DNA from: Martelella sp. NC20
GTDB lineage: Bacteria > Pseudomonadota > Alphaproteobacteria > Rhizobiales > Rhizobiaceae
Length of the DNA stretch: 64,000 bases
Assembly (NCBI RefSeq): GCF_013459645.1
Contig: NZ_CP054861.1
Location: 5,522,824-5,586,823 of the forward strand
Direction of reading: 5' to 3'
This document shows, piece by piece, positions 61,272-64,000 of this stretch (the first letter of the stretch is position 1; every line of letters starts with the position of its first letter). The notes below the pieces were generated by a model. It did not search any database, had not been told where the DNA came from, and saw nothing but the letters and a program-made list of their open reading frames with translations. Made by a program: the position numbers and the translations under genes.

Positions 61272-62426
61272 ATGACATTTCGCAGCATGCTGATCATCGG
61301 AGTTTCACTATTGGCACTTCCAGCCTATGCGCTGGAGCCGGGCGATCTTGCCGGACAGAGGCTGAGCGAGGCCGACTATCAGGCCCTCGTGGACGCCGCC
61401 AGCAAGGTCACGCCGCCGAAGAACGGCGATAGCTACACCTTCGGCTTCGCCAATCTCGGCCGCAACGCCCCGTTCTTCCTCAACGTGGAAAAGGGGATTC
61501 TCGAAAACGCCGAACTCGCCGGCGTCAAGGTGCTGGTCACCGACAACGCCTTCGACGGCGCGACCGCGCTTGCCAATGCGCAGAGCTATGTGCGCCGCAA
61601 TGTCGACTACGTGATCGAATTCCAGACCGACGCCAATTTCGGCCCGACGATCATGACCAATTTCAACCAGGAGAACATCCCGGTCACGGCGATCGACATT
61701 CCGATGCCGGGTGCGACCTTCATGGGCGCGAACAACCCGCGTTCGGGCTTCATGGGCGGGGCCTATCTCGGCCAGGCCGCCCGGGAGAAATGGGGCGACG
61801 ACAAGGTCGAGACCGGCTATCTGGTCATCGGCGAATTACCGCAGTCGGGCGCCATTCCGGCGATGCGCACCGACGGTCAGGTCGCGGGCTTCCTTGCCGA
61901 ATATCCCGGTTTTCCCGAGGATCACATCATCAAGATCGACACCAAGGGAACGCTGGAGGAAGGATTCCGCGTGATGAACGACCTCATCGGCCGGATCCCC
62001 GAGGACGCACCGATCCTGGGTCTTGCGATCAACGACCAGTCGATCCTTGGCATGCTGCGCGCCGTCGAGCAGGCCAACCGCGGCGACGAGGCGATGTTCG
62101 TCGGCATGGGCGCCGACGAGATTGCGGCGATGGCCGCCGCCCCGGCCTTCATCGCCTCCGTCGGCTATTTTCCGGAGAATTACGGCAACTATCTTGTGCC
62201 GCTCGCGCTGATGGAGCTTGCCGGCAGGGAATTGCCGCCGGCAGTGCTGGTCACCCATGAAATGGTGACCCGCGGCAATCTCTGCCAGTTCTATCCCGAT
62301 AGCCAGTGCGCGGACGTGAACGAGATAGACTTCGCATTCCCGGCCGAGGCCTTTGCCGCACATCTGAAGGTTCAGGCCGAAAATCCCGACCTGTCGGATT
62401 ACCAGGACCTGATTCCGTCCGAATGA
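61272..62426 (+). CDS. Ribose-type ABC transporter substrate-binding protein
   Basis: 384 residues. The ATG at 61272 has GGAGGAA at a suitable distance; the ATG three bases earlier is too close. Signal peptide TFRSMLIIGVSLLALPAYALEP. Periplasmic-binding protein fold of the LacI/RbsB type, with IEFQTDANFGPTIMTNFNQENIPVTAIDIPMPGATFMGANNPRSG (about 117-161). Two Cys near the C-terminus (CQFYPDSQC). Substrate unknown, probably a sugar or polyol. Confidence 0.88.
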   Translation: MTFRSMLIIGVSLLALPAYALEPGDLAGQRLSEADYQALVDAASKVTPPKNGDSYTFGFANLGRNAPFFLNVEKGILENAELAGVKVLVTDNAFDGATALANAQSYVRRNVDYVIEFQTDANFGPTIMTNFNQENIPVTAIDIPMPGATFMGANNPRSGFMGGAYLGQAAREKWGDDKVETGYLVIGELPQSGAIPAMRTDGQVAGFLAEYPGFPEDHIIKIDTKGTLEEGFRVMNDLIGRIPEDAPILGLAINDQSILGMLRAVEQANRGDEAMFVGMGADEIAAMAAAPAFIASVGYFPENYGNYLVPLALMELAGRELPPAVLVTHEMVTRGNLCQFYPDSQCADVNEIDFAFPAEAFAAHLKVQAENPDLSDYQDLIPSE

Positions 62427-62480
62427 AAGAAAAAGGCGGGTCCCGTTCGCGGGGCCCGCGTCTTGCGGAGGAGATTTGTC

Positions 62481-63977
<1,497 letters not shown>

Positions 63978-63987
63978 ACGGACAAAA

Positions 63988-64000
63988 AGGGAGGAAGGAC
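63988..64000 (+). promoter_or_regulatory. Strong ribosome-binding site at the window end
   Basis: AGGGAGGAAGGA near the last bases, placed as for a gene that starts just outside the window, most likely the next gene of the sugar transport operon. Confidence 0.5.

Overview
The window looks like chromosome from a GC-rich alphaproteobacterium of the Hyphomicrobiales (Rhizobiales), probably Rhizobiaceae or a close relative. The reasons are the rpsT-dnaA and mutM/ubiE/ubiB groupings, the N-acetylglutaminylglutamine (NAGGN) osmolyte operon, several RIME-like intergenic palindromes of the rhizobial type, and the overall protein similarity. I did not try to assign a genus. No rRNA, tRNA, CRISPR array or intact insertion sequence was seen.

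Region by region: 1-8.3 kb holds the end of an MTA/SAH nucleosidase gene, a thioesterase, and a probable periplasmic iron operon on the minus strand (imelysin, di-heme oxidoreductase, second imelysin, DUF1513, TspO), followed by rsmB. 8.5-16 kb is core: ubiB, ubiE, mutM, a D-lactate-type dehydrogenase, rpsT and dnaA. The 810-bp dnaA leader carries a tight cluster of GANTC (CcrM) sites. 16-31 kb is mixed housekeeping and accessory: ArsC-like reductase, YbaK, M29 aminopeptidase, xseA, a three-gene cassette resembling the head-spike genes of the Rhodobacter gene transfer agent, sugar/aldehyde oxidoreductases, the pyrimidine/purine salvage genes upp-add-deoB, a tiny pilin-like ORF and a Stf0-type sulfotransferase.

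31-40 kb is a nitrogen/amide scavenging region: an M20 amidohydrolase, an oligopeptide ABC transporter (with fused permease-ATPase), its GntR regulator and an acetamidase/formamidase. A nearly identical 20-mer sits in front of both the hydrolase and the transporter. 40-49 kb contains the NAGGN operon (asnO, ngg, M42 peptidase) divergent from a MarR gene, separated by a 52-nt perfect two-armed inverted repeat, followed by ExoD and MATE proteins.

48.7-57.6 kb is the most coherent accessory system: LysR regulator, flavin monooxygenase and an atypical M19 peptidase on one strand; a TRAP transporter, two carboxymuconolactone-decarboxylase/AhpD proteins, RidA and a Cds1-like cysteine desulfhydrase on the other, with nearly every gene overlapping the next. 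Cysteine desulfhydration makes 2-aminoacrylate, which RidA removes, so this reads as uptake and breakdown of an organosulfur or cysteine-derived compound (inference). 57.7-64 kb has an internally deleted IS6-family element and a ribose-type ABC system with FadR-type regulator and a CtBP-like dehydrogenase; the window ends just before another gene.
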